Positions 11,879-24,522 of a stretch of 64,000 nt of DNA are shown in pieces. The stretch covers positions 255,722-319,721 of the forward strand of contig WIDE01000008.1 in assembly GCA_015039315.1 (NCBI GenBank), given 5' to 3'. The stretch's first letter is position 1; every line of letters begins with the position of its first letter. The DNA comes from Clavulina sp. PMI_390 (lineage: Eukaryota > Basidiomycota > Agaricomycetes > Cantharellales > Hydnaceae). Under the pieces are notes generated by a model, which was not told the origin of the DNA, made no database searches, and worked only from the letters and a program-made list of their open reading frames with translations. The position numbers and the translations under genes are program-made.

Positions 11879-14840
11879 TTATCCTGCCAAACCCCTGACT
11901 CTCCCTACCGCCCGCTCGCCACTGAGAGGGAACACGGCTATACCCCTCGTGGCTCCTGCCTTCCACCTCTCCACCAGCTTGCCGCCCTCAATCGGCCGGA
12001 TGTCCTCCTCCCTTGTCCCAACTGTGATATGATACCTCGCGCGAGTTGTTTCGGGGATGACCTGAAGGAGGGCATTTGCAGCTTCCGCTGATGCGCCGCG
12101 GATCTTCTCCAGAGCTTCGTCTTCCCCTTGACCGATTGGCGGAGGAGTCACAAGCTTCAAGTCATCAACGGTGATGCTCATCACCCGGTCGTCACATAGT
12201 AATGTCCCCAATGTGAAGTTGAACAGTGCAGGAGATATTTTCAGCGCCTCCACGGCTGTGCACGCGTCCCAGATGTGCTGGTCGTCAGGGAGACTCAGTT
12301 TGTGCACAATAGTGATGTGTGGGCGATGGGTCAACCGATTGGCAGCCTTCAAAGCTTCCCAGAACGCCTTAGCCTGAGCCTGACCCTCGGCCTCAGCGTC
12401 GTCAGAGGGTGGGGGCAACGTGGAAAATACCGATTCAACGACTTGAGAGAGGTTGACTTCTGGAAGGAAGGCGAAGTATCGGGTCGGCACGGCTTTGCCT
12501 CCTTGCGGGATTTCATCCTTCTTGATAGACACTTGATAGCCTCTCGCGAGGTCACAAGCATTCCTGACCTCCTCATCACTTGGCATCGGCCACTCAGCCG
12601 CGCCTTTTGGTGGCTCTACCCACTCGTTAAGCAGTGGGATCAAGCCGTTGAGTGCAGTAGTAACAGAGCTCTCAAGGTTTTCCGCCGCTACATCCATGTT
12701 GACGCTGGCGTCCACCTCCTTATCTCCCAGCTCCTCGCTGGAAGTGATGAATTGCCATATGATATCCTCGTGAGAGATTGTGGGAGAAGGACGGAGGGAC
12801 TGGTGGTTCTCGCCACGATTCATGACGCGTGTTGCGCAGTGACGATGGACCGTGCTGATTGGGAGGGTGTTAAGGCTCCAGTTAAGTGCGACGAGCCGGA
12901 CGGGGATTGGAGTGGTCGGGGTCATCTCAGGGGATTTGGGGTTGGGTTTGGGATTGAGAGCATCGGCTGCAGCACGGATGCCTTGTCGATGTTGGGCAAG
13001 GTGGTTGTTTCGATCAGCGATGACGACAGAATGGGTTTTGAGTAGCTCGGTAATATTCCTTTGGAACGTAGGAGCGGTCTTCTTGGTCTTCACGTCGTCG
13101 CTTTGGGTGTGGCCAAACGAAGGGAACAGATGAGTGAGAGCAACAGCAACAGAGGTTTTGCCTGTTGAGGGGAGATACCAGGTCCATTATCAGTAACCCG
13201 AACTCAACGTGAAGAGGGAAAAAGGACTCACCGCATCCGGGTACTGCGATGGGGACAATAACAAGCTTTCCCTTGCCCTTTACCTCCGGTTGCACCACGT
13301 CGTTTTTAGCAGGCTCGACTTCTTCCTCTTCCCCAGCCTTCACCTTCTCCAATCTCGTCTGACCCTCCTCACTTTCCAACCACTTCAAGAACCGCTCCCT
13401 CGTCTCAATGATACCCTTTCCCTTGGCGTATTCAGCAAAGTCCTCTGGGCGCGCATCAATCTCCTTCTCCACCCAATTGCGGTAGAGCCTGCTCTCCGGC
13501 CTTGCCACGCGCGATTTAGGGATGCTAATATCCGAGCCGCTGACCGGTGGCTTCTTGGATTTGGCGGTGAGGATGACCTTTGTGATCTCTCGCCACGCGC
13601 GATACATGAGATAGGGTTCGTCGAACTTGATCTTGAAGAAGTAGTCTGAGCCGGCAGGGTATGGTGGGTGCATCGTCGCAGTACTCTTGGGGCCTCGCTC
13701 GCGCTTGGGGTCAGCGGGCGAGTCGGAGGTGGATGGGTCGGGTGAGGCTGATGTGTCATCGACAGCCCCCGCGGGCTTGTTTGGGGTATCGGTCACCTTG
13801 CAACGAACGACAAAGCCTTCGACGGCCTCGCCACGCCATGTCCCAGATTCGCCTACCTCGTCAGTGAATGTTCTCACTTCGGCGATGGTGTCCATGGTTA
13901 GCGTTGCGGTTTTGATGAACCCAAACTCTTCGGCGAAGAGTTCGACAGTGGAAGGAGGTGCGGTGGAGAATGCACGGCTGTTGTGGTTTAGCCCGTGAAG
14001 GTGAAGCCCAGTGAGCTCTGGTGGATATCCAAGAACATGCTCCTCGAAGGAATCATCACAAAGCTAACAGAAAGAAAGAGGGGATGAGCAGGCGAATAAC
14101 AAATATGCACGGAAATGCAATCGTACCTCGGCGACAGCAGTGGTGTTATCCTTGAGCAGTCGTTGCGCGAGGTCAGCGACGGTTTTGCCCTTTGTTGCAA
14201 GGTGCTCATGAAGCCACTTCTCGCCCATCATAGCATGACTTGTAGTGCCCTCAGTGACGGCACCCATGGAATGCTTGGAAGTTACGACTACTTGGGTTGG
14301 AGAAAGGGCGGCGATGAAGATGATGCATCCATTCGACTTGAGCGTAAGGTAATATGGTCCTGTCGTCCATTTCTCTATTGAAGGCCACTAGACTTGGAGG
14401 ATGAGTATATGCTCATTGGATCACGAAAAAAAAATACGAACCGAATTCCATGGCACCTCCCCAATGTTGAAGAATTTATCGTAACCTCTGACAACTATGA
14501 CGTGCTTTCCTGATACCTCTGGGACGTCCTCGGCATCCTCGTCAGCTGGCGTTAATGCAGGCGTGTTACCATTGTCGTCCACGAGACGGGTGAAAAGCCC
14601 TCGGGCCAATGTGGGGAAGGGGGAAGGGTGTACGCCATACTTGAATTCGTCCATCTTCCAGCTTCGGATTTTGATGCTTGGGTCGGCAGGTGCATCATGA
14701 GTCGTGGCTTTCACAAGTTTCTTATTCTTGATTGTTAGAGCATCGAGAGCTCGAACGAGCGCGTCATCTTCGTCGTTGATGACAGGGTGGGTGTGATTGG
14801 ACTCGTCGGTCACTTGGGCTGCGACAGTCTGAGGAGACAT
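11879..14840 (-). CDS. TRL1: Fungal tRNA ligase (Trl1-type: ligase, polynucleotide kinase, cyclic phosphodiesterase)
   Basis: Seals tRNA exon halves after intron removal. In fungi the same enzyme also joins the spliced HAC1-type mRNA of the unfolded-protein response. ATG 14840. The N-terminal ligase module has HPSPFPTLARGLF and IVVRGYDKFFNIGEVPW. After an intron (about 14360-14440) it shows motif I, KSNG, in YLTLKSNGCIIFIAAL; the AMP-accepting Lys codon is near 14337. GEAVEGFVVRCK follows at about 13830. The central kinase P-loop is VPGCGKTS, split by an intron at about 13160-13230. The C-terminal 2H phosphodiesterase domain has two HxT motifs: HITIVH (about 12310) and HITVG (about 12030). 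All three activities look intact. It is divergently placed from HYM1. An essential gene in yeast. Confidence 0.93.
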
Positions 14841-15992
14841 GCTTCGACGACGAGCAGCACGACTAGATGCGGAACGCGAATGGGGAGGTTTTCTGGAAGA
14901 GCAAAAACCGAGGCAGGATGTGAATAGGTTAAATAGAGGAAGTCGCGCCAGGATGAATGACTCGAGAGAGTGCTGAGGCTGTCCGCACTCAAATTAGGAA
15001 CATCCAGGGGTTGGAATCGAGATGCACAGCACCAACACAGCCCTTATCACACAGACCGAATAGCAAAGTATCACCAAGATGAATCGAATGCAGGAGCTTC
15101 ACCAAGGCCAGAGATCAGTGCAGGAGCAAGTAAGTAGAATAAGTTGCGACTCAATTTGGATTACGGATGGGGGAAGATCGATTGACGTAAGCAATTCAAT
15201 CCGGTTTGTATAAGAAAGAAGCGCCGGTGGCACTTTTTTTTTCTCTTCACGCCTATGATGAACAACTTATCACATTCAAGCTCAACAATCTTAACCTGCT
15301 TTCAAGTAGGCAATGATGTTTGATCTTCTGCAATTCTGAGGCACAACTATCTGGCCAATGGGCTCTTGACATCTGCTAAAAATTTCTTCCTTCGCCACTC
15401 TCTCTATTCTTGCTGTTGATCTCCGACCCTGCATAATGATGGTAGGTACCGTCTCCCTCCCCCGCTTATATGATATAGTCGATCATCATTGTTTCCTCAA
15501 ATGTTCACTGCACCCTCCCTATTACGTGCACACACTTGGAGAGTTATGAACAACCTCATTGTAGTTACCTCTAGCTCTTTGCTGAACCTGTAGAATGACT
15601 ACCCCTGAACCCGTCTTTATGCACTGCAATTTTACTTGTTTTATTGGATTGATATTTGATACGTCTTTTACCACCGGTCAAAAAAGACTCGGCTTGCCGA
15701 TCGGCCGTCTGGTTGCGCCCCCCGCCACTTATTGACGTGGGTTTGTACTCCGCGTTGAAACGCACAGGTTGCTAGTGCCTCCTCTCACCTTTCTCCTCGT
15801 GCTAATCCACCAGCAACTCTTCTGTAGTTCTAAAACTACACCCTGCTACATTCAGACAAGCTGTTCCACCATCTAGGCGACAGCAGCATCACAACACGCG
15901 TGAACATTGAGGCCAGGCGCGCGCATAGCCCTGTCTCGGAAATCCCATCCAGGGGCCTCTGCGAGTAAACGAACAAGGAGTCTATCCACAAC
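14841..15992. promoter_or_regulatory. Divergent intergenic region between TRL1 and HYM1
   Basis: About 1.15 kb with no convincing coding frame. It contains a T-run near 15235-15243 and pyrimidine-rich tracts typical of fungal promoters. It presumably carries both promoters and 5'UTRs. I found no tRNA or repeat. Confidence 0.4.
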
Positions 15993-17480
15993 ATGAATTT
16001 CTTCAAATCTAAACAACGTAGTCCCTCCGATCTCGTGAGGTCGGTGAGGGACAGTCTGCCGAGGTTGTCGAGTGGGCCAACTGATGTTCGCAAACGGGTG
16101 AGTAATTGGGCAGCAAGCATACAAGTGGATCGATCTGTACTCATCAAAGGCTTGATCTTTCACGTATTATTTCCACTGTTTTCGGTCGTACTCTTGTAAA
16201 TTCGACCACCCCGGACTCCTGACTCCTGTTCTCGCCGTTTGGGTAATTCATCCCAAACCCCCTTCTCCACAATGATCTCACTACCTCCTCCACATCACCA
16301 TCGACACATCATAGACAAGCGAAGATGTCGCGCGAAGTCTATCCCAGATCAAATCATTGCTGTACGGCGACGGCGATCCCCTCCCAGAAGTCGTTGCCCA
16401 ACTCGCCCAAGAAACCTACTCATCCGATCTTCTTCTCGGCCTCGTGCAACACATTCACGAGCTCGACTTTGAGGCGCGAAAGGATGTAGCGCAGATTTTC
16501 AACAACTTGCTGCGGAGACAGATTGGAAACCGGTGGCCGACGGTCGAGTACCTGAGCAGCGGGGGAGGTCGGGAGGTCGTTTTCGCAACGCTAAGGGGAT
16601 ATGAGAACGAGGAAGTAGCGCTCAACACGGGCATGATCCTGAAGGAAATGGTCCGTCATGAGGCCCTGTGCGAAATCGTTTTGTATTCAGACGAGTACGT
16701 GACAATCTTGGCAACCTCACACACGTCGTGTTCTCATCTGACTAACCCTCATTTATGATGATGATATGAATGGCCGAACCTTCCGTCTGTCCATCACCCC
16801 AACACCCTCGAAATGCAGCCTGTATGCCTTCCCACATTACATCGAGGACACCAAATTTGGGATTTCTTGCGACGCCTTTGCCAATTTCAAGGAAATCCTC
16901 ACGCGCCACAAGCCTATGGTCGCCGAGTACTTGGAGAAGGACTATGACAGGTTCTTCGAGATGTATGGCACCCTCACTGCCTCTTCCAACTATGTGACCA
17001 AACGCCAGTCGCTCAAGCTGCTCGGCGAGATCTTGCTTGATCGGGCAAACTTTAACGTGATGACAAAGTACATCGCGAATGATGCGAACCTGAAGATGGT
17101 CATGAACCTCTTGAAGGACAAGAGCAAGAACATCCAGTTTGAGGCATTCCATGTATTCAAGGTGCGTTCTATATGAATGCCGGTAACTTGTCGATCAACG
17201 GTCTTTGACTAAAAACGATCACCTGCCGCTCTGTGTTGGATCCTATGATCTCTAGGTGTTTGTTGCGAATCCCAAGAAGCCGGCACAGGTAGAATCCATC
17301 CTCCGGAGAAATAAGGAGAAGCTTCTGGCTTTCCTCCAGAACTTCCACAATGACAAGGAGGACGAACAGTTCAGCGTACGTATTCTGGATAACTATTGTA
17401 TTGGACTTCTTCGCTAACATTTTTACATACCCCAACAGGACGAAAAACAATTTTTGATCACGCAGATTCAGGCTCTCTAA
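15993..17480 (+). CDS. HYM1: Hym1 / Mo25-family scaffold protein (329 aa)
   Basis: Armadillo-like scaffold that binds STE20-family kinases. In yeast, Hym1 acts in the RAM network (with Kic1 and Cbk1) controlling polarity and cell separation. Five exons join in frame: 15993-16097, 16315-16694, 16819-17161, 17256-17375, 17439-17480. The protein begins [20 protein letters not shown], the family-typical N terminus, then has [89 protein letters not shown] and ends LITQIQAL. The total of 329 aa matches the family length (about 330-340). Complete and apparently functional. Confidence 0.95.
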
Positions 17481-17883
17481 GCTCGCTCACCAGCAAGCTT
17501 TATCTTCTAGGACGTGTGCTTATCATCAGTCAGATCATTTGTTGTCAGACGGCTGTCTCATTGGCGACGTCCACTTGGAGTTTGCCCTGGGAGCCTGTTG
17601 TTCATTCTCCATACGTTCTTGTATCTTCATCTTGGATGTCCTTTGTTATAATTGCCCCTATGTTCATAATTTTTTGGTCTCACTCTGAGCGAGACTGAGC
17701 AAATGAATGCTACGAGTGTTTGGGATTATGTGGTTACTGATTTTCCATCGCATTTGGTCTTGGCGAATGGTGTGAGGCAGTGTCCTCGTCCACTTTGCGC
17801 CCAGTGGGCAATCGAGATCATCCGCTCATACGACAGAACGCCAAGGTTGGACCTCGACGGTCAGCAGATTCTTGTCATAGACC
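17481..17883. promoter_or_regulatory. Upstream region of NTase-like paralogue A, with leader shared by all three copies
   Basis: A 400-bp region after HYM1. GTGTTTGGGATTATGTGG at 17716 and TGTGAGGCAGTGTCCTCGTC at about 17771 recur, diverged, before copies B (about 21515) and C (from about 25028 and 25096), at roughly 95-110 bp from each ATG. An open frame crosses part of it (17703-17936), but the alignment of A with C places the protein start at 17884. Confidence 0.5.
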
Positions 17884-20800
17884 ATGTCTCGAATCGAGTA
17901 CGACGATGGCACCACCGAACACGACAACGAAGATGAGGAACCAGAAGCTGCCCTCGCATCGAAGAGTAGAACCACCTTCTACCGTGGAGGTGACAACATC
18001 ATCGGGAGCGCTACCCCAGGGCCCATCCACGATCTCCTCAAAAGGAGAACGTGGAACTGCCACACTCTTGCAGAGTTGGGCAAATCGGTCGTCGAGCTGC
18101 AGCTTTCGCTCCATGCCGAATCACTCAGAGAAACACAAACACAACGGACCCCCTCAGCACATATCTCATTGGTCGAACACGCCGCGAGCGCAATCGGGGA
18201 AAGTCTGACTGGCAGCGAGGATGACATTGCAGCAATCTCCTCCATCCCTACCGAGCTAGCACGAAAGCTGGTATGGAACCCTAATATAACGCCGTACCCC
18301 ATGTTTCGCATGCTACAGAGACAGCTCCTGGGACACATTGATGGCACACACAAAGAACCTTCATCCGATGGAAGTGACTTCGCCAACCAAGACATCGACA
18401 AATGGATATTGGCGAACGAGCGCGCCCTTCGTGACAATCGGCGTAAAGACTGGAAAACCGGTCTGGTCGATTACGCCCTCCACGCCGACTCTGCCTTTCA
18501 TCCATCCCCAAAGTCAAACCCTACCACTCGAGCCATCCATCGAGAAACCCTTTCTGGCTATACTATCCTCGATGACCTCCGTCCTCCCGAGATCCGCATA
18601 CAACCATCCTTTGCTTCGTTCCAGGTCATGTTCAGCAAGATCACTGACTCACTGCTAAATGGGCTTGACTGGTCAAACGTATTCGTTGCAGGTGGTATTG
18701 TCCTCTCCACTTTACTCTGCACAACCGAGCGAGATCTCGAAAAATCTGTCCAGTCCGATATTGATATGTACATATATGGACTAGACCCTATCTCAGCAAA
18801 CAAAAAGGTTCAGCACATCTTTGAGGTGTGGAAATCGAACCTCCCCGAGTCGTCGCGCAATAAGACTCTTGTTGTGCGCAACTCGCGCACAATCACTTTC
18901 TTCTCAGACTATCCCATTAAGCGCATTCAAATCGTGCTGAAACTCGTCAAGAACCCAAAAATGGTACTACTGAACTTCGATCTGGACATTTGTGCAATGG
19001 GGTATGACGGCACGAGCTTGGTCATGTTACCCAGAGCGGCGCGAGCCTTGGAAAGCAAGTCTTATCCCTCCGCTCAGTCATGCTCACTAGCACTCACAGA
19101 GAAAAATATATTAATATTTATTCTCTGTAGCTGGATACAATGTGTTCACCATGGACTTAGTACAAGGGCATTACCTCGGTGAACGGCGAGCGTCCCAGGA
19201 GTCTCGGTGAGCGCTAATTTGTTTTGGAAATGTCTATAGACCAATAACAACGACAATACAGGGTGTTTAAATATGCCGATAAGGTCTGCTCCCATTACAT
19301 TGGCACCTCTTTTGCGTGGTTGTCTGAGCCCATTTGTCCACTTTCCCGCACTAGGGCTTCGGTCTTCGCTTTCTTCATCATTATGTTGATTCTCTTGTTG
19401 ATTCTTTTGCCTGTGGTCCGGCCTCCGATCATCATCGAGGTAGAGAGTACGGTAGCGCCACTCACCCGCCCAATCTCCGTCACATCGCCGTTCGTGCAGG
19501 ATTTTGGACCCAAATCGTCATCAAAAAGTTCGTACGACTCTCTAAGCGATGCAACCTAATACAATGGATTGTCAAATTGCCTCTGATAATACATTTATGA
19601 TAGGCGTCGTGAACTCTTCTCGAGATGGGCTAAACCGTCTAATGCTCTAGCACCCGTGGAATTCACGCACGCCCACCTTGAGGCTGATCGACCCTCGGTC
19701 AAGTCGGAGCCTGGTGAGCGCAGCTGCTTGACAAGCTACGAGCTTTTGATGAGACATGTCGAGCTTTGGAGAGAAAAAGTGAAAGGGCACGTCAAGTGGG
19801 TGTTCACGTAATATTGTATTGCTTGCGGCTGGACATCTCATCATGCCTTCATTCACCTTTATGACATACCTGCCGCTATCTCGTGGATGGAGTAGAATGA
19901 GCCGGATGGTCTGGGCGTCAAAACACTACGACGTGAGCGCCACGGGCTATGATGATTCGCCTGAATATGAATGGGGGAAAGATTTTGAGTTTGAAACCTT
20001 CCAGCGGGTGCTGGAAACCTACAATTCCAAAGATTATTTGGCATTCTGTGCATATCACGAGGAGGTTACGTCGCCTAATAATGGAAGCGATCGGTCAACT
20101 TCAGACGATCCGAATCTGGACGGTACGCTTCTATTATCTTTGAGCCCGAATCAATCTGGTCCACGCTTAAGCCATGCTCACATTCACCAATATGTTCTGG
20201 ATAGCGTGCGGAAGAACTCGCCGTGTTACTGTTGCTCCAGATGTCACTACTCTGCTAGAACCGCAAGGAGATATGGTCCTACTGTTCTTCGCCTCCTCCG
20301 GGTTCGCTGCCTTCGCCAATGAACTAGTGGAAGAAGCTCTCAAGGAACACGGCCTCTCGCTCCCTGGAGAAGGACAGATGATCGAAATTCTGGGCCAGTT
20401 CATAAGGCATTACTCCTATTGGGAAAAGTTTGAGGTGGAAATGTTAAGATGGAGGATTGATTCGGTCATCGGGTGGCAGCAGATTGACCGAAGGATTGAT
20501 GAGTGAGTGTTCTAGTCTCATTTACATAGGTTCGACATTGTTTGCAGTGAGCTTTTGGACTCTTATCCTCATCTATCAGCAAATGTCCATCCCAAGGCAC
20601 TAAATACTGCTCAACTTTCTCCCGCACAGAGTCTTTGAAGTTCTATGGGCTTTTTACCGTACATTCGGCCAGGTGTGCTTGTCACCAGATGACTTGGAGC
20701 ACAAATTTTCCACCGAAATAGGACGAAGAACTATCCGGCCAACTCCTTCGGATGAGTATGCAGCCTTCGGGAGATGGGTGCTGAGAGGTGTTCCCAAAAC

Positions 20801-20891
20801 TGGGGAGAACATCTTCAATTCATCGGGCTCCTTAATAGATGAGGAAGACTTGCAGAGTGACGAGGAAGATGAGAAGACTTGGTTCGGATGA
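17884..20891 (+). CDS. Uncharacterised NTase-fold-like protein, tandem paralogue A (806 aa)
   Basis: I cannot assign this to a named family. Eight exons join in phase: 17884-19054, 19131-19206, 19262-19283, 19355-19527, 19604-19795, 19896-20122, 20205-20502, 20630-20891. Residues 267-300 contain FVAGGIVLSTLL, then SDIDMYIYGL about 20 residues on; 365-376 contain FDLDICAMGYDG. A GG turn, DxD and a later strand Asp form the pattern of polymerase-beta-type nucleotidyltransferases, so a nucleotidyl-transfer role is an inference. Next come LPRAARALETGYNVFTMDL, KYADKGFGLRF, GFWTQIVIKK, a second conserved region (SYELLMRHVELWREK; GDMVLLFFASSGFAAFANELVEEAL; IGWQQIDRRIDE) and an acidic end (DEEDLQSDEEDEKTWFG). 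No signal peptide or membrane segment is seen. Intron 1 (19055-19130) begins GC rather than GT; exon 3 is a 22-nt microexon. Confidence 0.85.
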
Positions 20892-21611
20892 TATTCCAAT
20901 CTCTTAGGTCATTGACCTTGCTTGTTCATGGATCTGATAGAGGCATGTCAGGCGGGGTACGGTAGGAGAACTACAAGGAAACCATTAAGCTTGCCACAGG
21001 TGTCATAGTGCCACCTGTATGGTAGAACTCACCTTGTGGGAACTTTCACAGCAGCTGGAGGCCATACTTCACCGCAATTTTAATCCTATCTATTATTCTG
21101 ATTGTTCGCCTTCATCCTATAACTCAGAATTTATCCACCGCACCATCATTATCGATTTTCAACTCTCGTAACCAATTGTCTTCTCTCTCTTGTGATGATC
21201 AAGTGTCTAATTATGCGAGCCTAAGACTAGTCACTCGGCTATGAGCCTGAGGCTGAAGATTGTGTACTTTATTTCTGGCTGTTCTTCTGGTCCCAGTCAA
21301 AGGACGGCATCGCTGATTCAACTAGTTGAGTCCGGCATCGTGCCGGGGATTTCTTGCTCGTTATTTCACGCGCTCTAGCATCATCGCATTAGCTACAATT
21401 GACCCACGTTTCTAATATTTGGGTGTGTATACCACATTCCCGGAGCAGTCGAATGTATGTTTGGGATTGTTTTTTTCCATACATTTGACGAATGAAGGAC
21501 CCGAATGCGAATGTGTATGAAGCAGTGTCCTCATACATCTTTACGTCCAGTATCGTCAAATCTGGAGACAGCACCTGAGTCCACACCAACCCTCACCAAG
21601 TCTCCTCACTG
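20892..21611. other. Intergenic region between paralogues A and B
   Basis: About 720 bp. The right end (about 21455-21560) carries the diverged form of the leader shared with copies A and C (GAAGCAGTGTCCTCATACATC at about 21520). I see no gene in the rest. Confidence 0.45.
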
Positions 21612-24522
21612 ATGAATCTCCCGTTCCTACCTGATTTGAACGTTGAATCCCTCAGGAGGGTTTCATCACCTAGGCACAGCACTATCTACTACCGTGGGGG
21701 CGATGAAGTTATTGGATCGGCCACGCCAGGACCCATACGTGAGCTCCTCGAGACCAAAGCAAAGAGAACGCTTGGAGAGTTGGGCAAATCGATCGTTGAG
21801 TTGCAGCTTTCGCTTCATACGGAATCCGTGAAAGAAGCAGAGGCGCAGCAGACCTCTTCAGTGCAGGCCTCCTTAGTCGAGCACGCATCGACCAAAATTT
21901 TTGACGGTCTGACCGGTAGCGAAGATGACATTTCAGCGATCTTGGCTATACCTGCCCAGCTAGCACGAGAGCTCGCTTGGAACTCTGCTAGAATGCCTTA
22001 CTCAGTGTTCTGTGGGTTGAAGAAACAACTTTTGAGGGGTAACGATGCTGCACAAGGGGTGTTCGCACAGGATTTGCTCGACTTCCCCAATCGAGATATC
22101 GACGAATGGATATTGGCCAATGAGCGAGTCCTTCGCGATGATCGGCGCAATGATTGGAAGATTGGTTTGGTTGACTATGCTCTCCATGCGGACCTTGTTT
22201 TCCGTCCATCACCAAAATCGACCGCTTCCGCTCGAGTGATCCAGCGAGAAACTCTCTCTGGCTATACTATCCTCGATGAGCTCCGTGCTCCCAACATCTC
22301 CATGCAGGCATCCTTTGCTTCTTTCCAGGCCATGTTCACCAAGATTACAAATTCGCTGCTCAATGGGCTTGACTGGTCAAACATCTTTGTTGCAGGTGGA
22401 ATTGTCCTCTCCACTTTGCTCTGCACAACCGAGCGAGATCTCGAAAAGTCCGTGCAGTCCGATATCGATATATACATATACGGACTAGACCCTATCGCAG
22501 CAAATAAAAAGGTGCAGCACATCTTTGAGGTGTGGAAATCGAATCTACCCGAGTCGTCGCGCGACAAGACTCTCGTTGTGCGCAACTCGCGAACCATTAC
22601 ATTCTTCTCGGACTACCCTATCAAGCGAATCCAGATTGTGCTGAAACTGGTGGAGAACCCGAAAGCTGTGTTATTGAACTTCGACCTGGACATTTGTGCG
22701 ATGGGGTATGATGGTGCGACCCTGATCATGTTGCCCAGAGCGGCGCGGGCCCTTGAAAGTAAGTTCTCTTTCGGCGTAGTACCTCATGGCATATTGATGC
22801 GGTATCCTGCTTCTTGTAGCAGGATACAATGTCTTCACGATGGATTTGGTACAAGGGCATTACCTCGGCGAACGGCGAGCATCTCAAGAGTCTAGGTAAG
22901 TATGTGTCTGTACAATAAGTTTACCTACTGACTAAAATCGGCAGAGTGTTCAAGTACGCCGATAAGGTCCGCCTTCACCGCTCCATCCCTTTCTCACCGA
23001 CCTAAATTCAGCCATCCACTCCGCGCCAGGGTTGGGGCCTCCGATTTCTTCCTTCATACATCAATTCCCTTGTCGACTCGTTTGCCTGTGGCCCTGCTTC
23101 CGATTATCATCGAGGGCGAGAGCATGGTAGCGCCACTCACCCACCTGATCTCCACCATATAGCCGTTCGCGCCGGATTTTGGACCCAACTTGCCATCAAA
23201 AAGTTCGTACACATCTTTGAAAGAGATGCCCTTATTAAACGAATTACATGGATATCTGATAAAACCTCCGGTGTAATAGGCGTCGTGAGCAATACTACAA
23301 TATGACGAGTCAATCATTTCATGCGGCTTCACCTATCGAGTTCACATATGCCGACCTCGAGCCCGAGCAACGACCTGTGGTGAAATCTGAGCCGGGTGAG
23401 CGAAGTTGCCTGACAAGCTATGAGCTTTTGATGCGACATGTCGAGTTGTGGAGGGAAAAGGTTCGCGGGGGTATCAAGTGCGTATCAATATATAATGGTT
23501 CCTGTTTTCGGCTACTTCTCTCATTCTCACGTCATGAACATCACAATAGAATGACTCGGATGGTGTGGGCATCAGATAATTATGACGTGAGCGCGACAGG
23601 CTATGACGATTCGCCTAAGTATCGATGGGAGAAAGATTTCGAGTTTGAGGCTTTTCGGCGCGCGCTGGACACGTATAACCTGAAAGACTATAGGGCTTTT
23701 TGTACCCAACTCGAGGAGGTTGGGCATACGAATCGTAAGAGCCATCCTTCTGGCTTGGGCAATACGAAAACGGAAGGTGTGCCGCCTTTTCATCCTTTGA
23801 TTCATGATCAATACACCGTGCATTCGATTTACGTCTGCAATCACTCTTGGCTGTGGGTAGCGCATGGAAGAACCCGTCGCATTACTGTTGCTTCGGATGT
23901 TTCCACTGTCCTTGAGCCACAGGGTGATATGATCCTATTATTTTTTGCCTCCCCTGGCTTTGCTGCCTTTGCCAATGGACTGGTAGAAGATGCTCTTGAA
24001 GATCACGGCCTTGTGTTCTCAAGAGAAGGGAAGATGATCGAAGTGCTCGGAGAATTCACTTCATACACCAAGAAGGTCAAGGTTGAGATGCTCAAATGGA
24101 CAATAGATTCGGTCGTTGGCTGGCAGCAGATTGACCGAAGGATCGACGAGTGAGTCTCTACCTTGTTGCAGTTATTGGAGTAGTGCTACAAGACTTGCCA
24201 CCCCTTTCCATGAATCCCTCTCCTCTAACATGCTCCAACTGGTCCCATGCTCTCGTAATGCAGGGTGTTTGAGATTCTCTGGGCCTTCTACCGCTCATTC
24301 GGTGAAGCGAGCTTGTCAGGGAAGGACCTCAGGCACAAATTCTTCACCGAAGTTGGACGACGTACTATTCGACCCACACCCACGGATGAATACGCAGCAT
24401 TCGGGAGATGGGTGTTAAAAGGTGTAGCCAGGCTGGGGGGTACGTTTGACTCATGGGGTTCGTTGTTAGACGAGGAAGACTTGCAGAGTGATGAGGAAGA
24501 TGAACAGACTTGGTTTGAATGA
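21612..24522 (+). CDS. Uncharacterised NTase-fold-like protein, tandem paralogue B
   Basis: Same architecture and intron positions as copy A. The GG turn and DxD read FVAGGIVLSTLL ... SDIDIYIYGLDP, and the later acidic strand FDLDICAMGYDG is intact. Intron 1 here has a normal donor (GAAA|GTAAGT, about 22760). The 22-nt microexon encoding VFKYADK is at about 22946-22967. It is followed by GWGLRFLPSYINSLVDSFACGP, then KRREQYYNM (exon from about 23281), ASPIEFTYADLEPEQ, SYELLMRHVELWREKVRGG and the C-terminal DLQSDEEDEQTWFE. The N terminus differs from A and C (MNLPFLPDLNVESLRR, lacking the acidic RIEYDDG stretch), so the start is less certain, although ATG 21612 is the first in frame. All candidate catalytic residues are kept, suggesting function rather than decay. 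Confidence 0.83.

Noticed and set aside
15836..16163. Minus-strand frames over the HYM1 5' end
   Set aside because: They overlap HYM1 exon 1, which matches a known family; no independent support.
17703..17936. Open frame resembling the upstream frame of paralogue C
   Set aside because: The similarity is real, but it lies in the shared leader and runs out of frame into gene A; reported as a conserved leader, not a gene.
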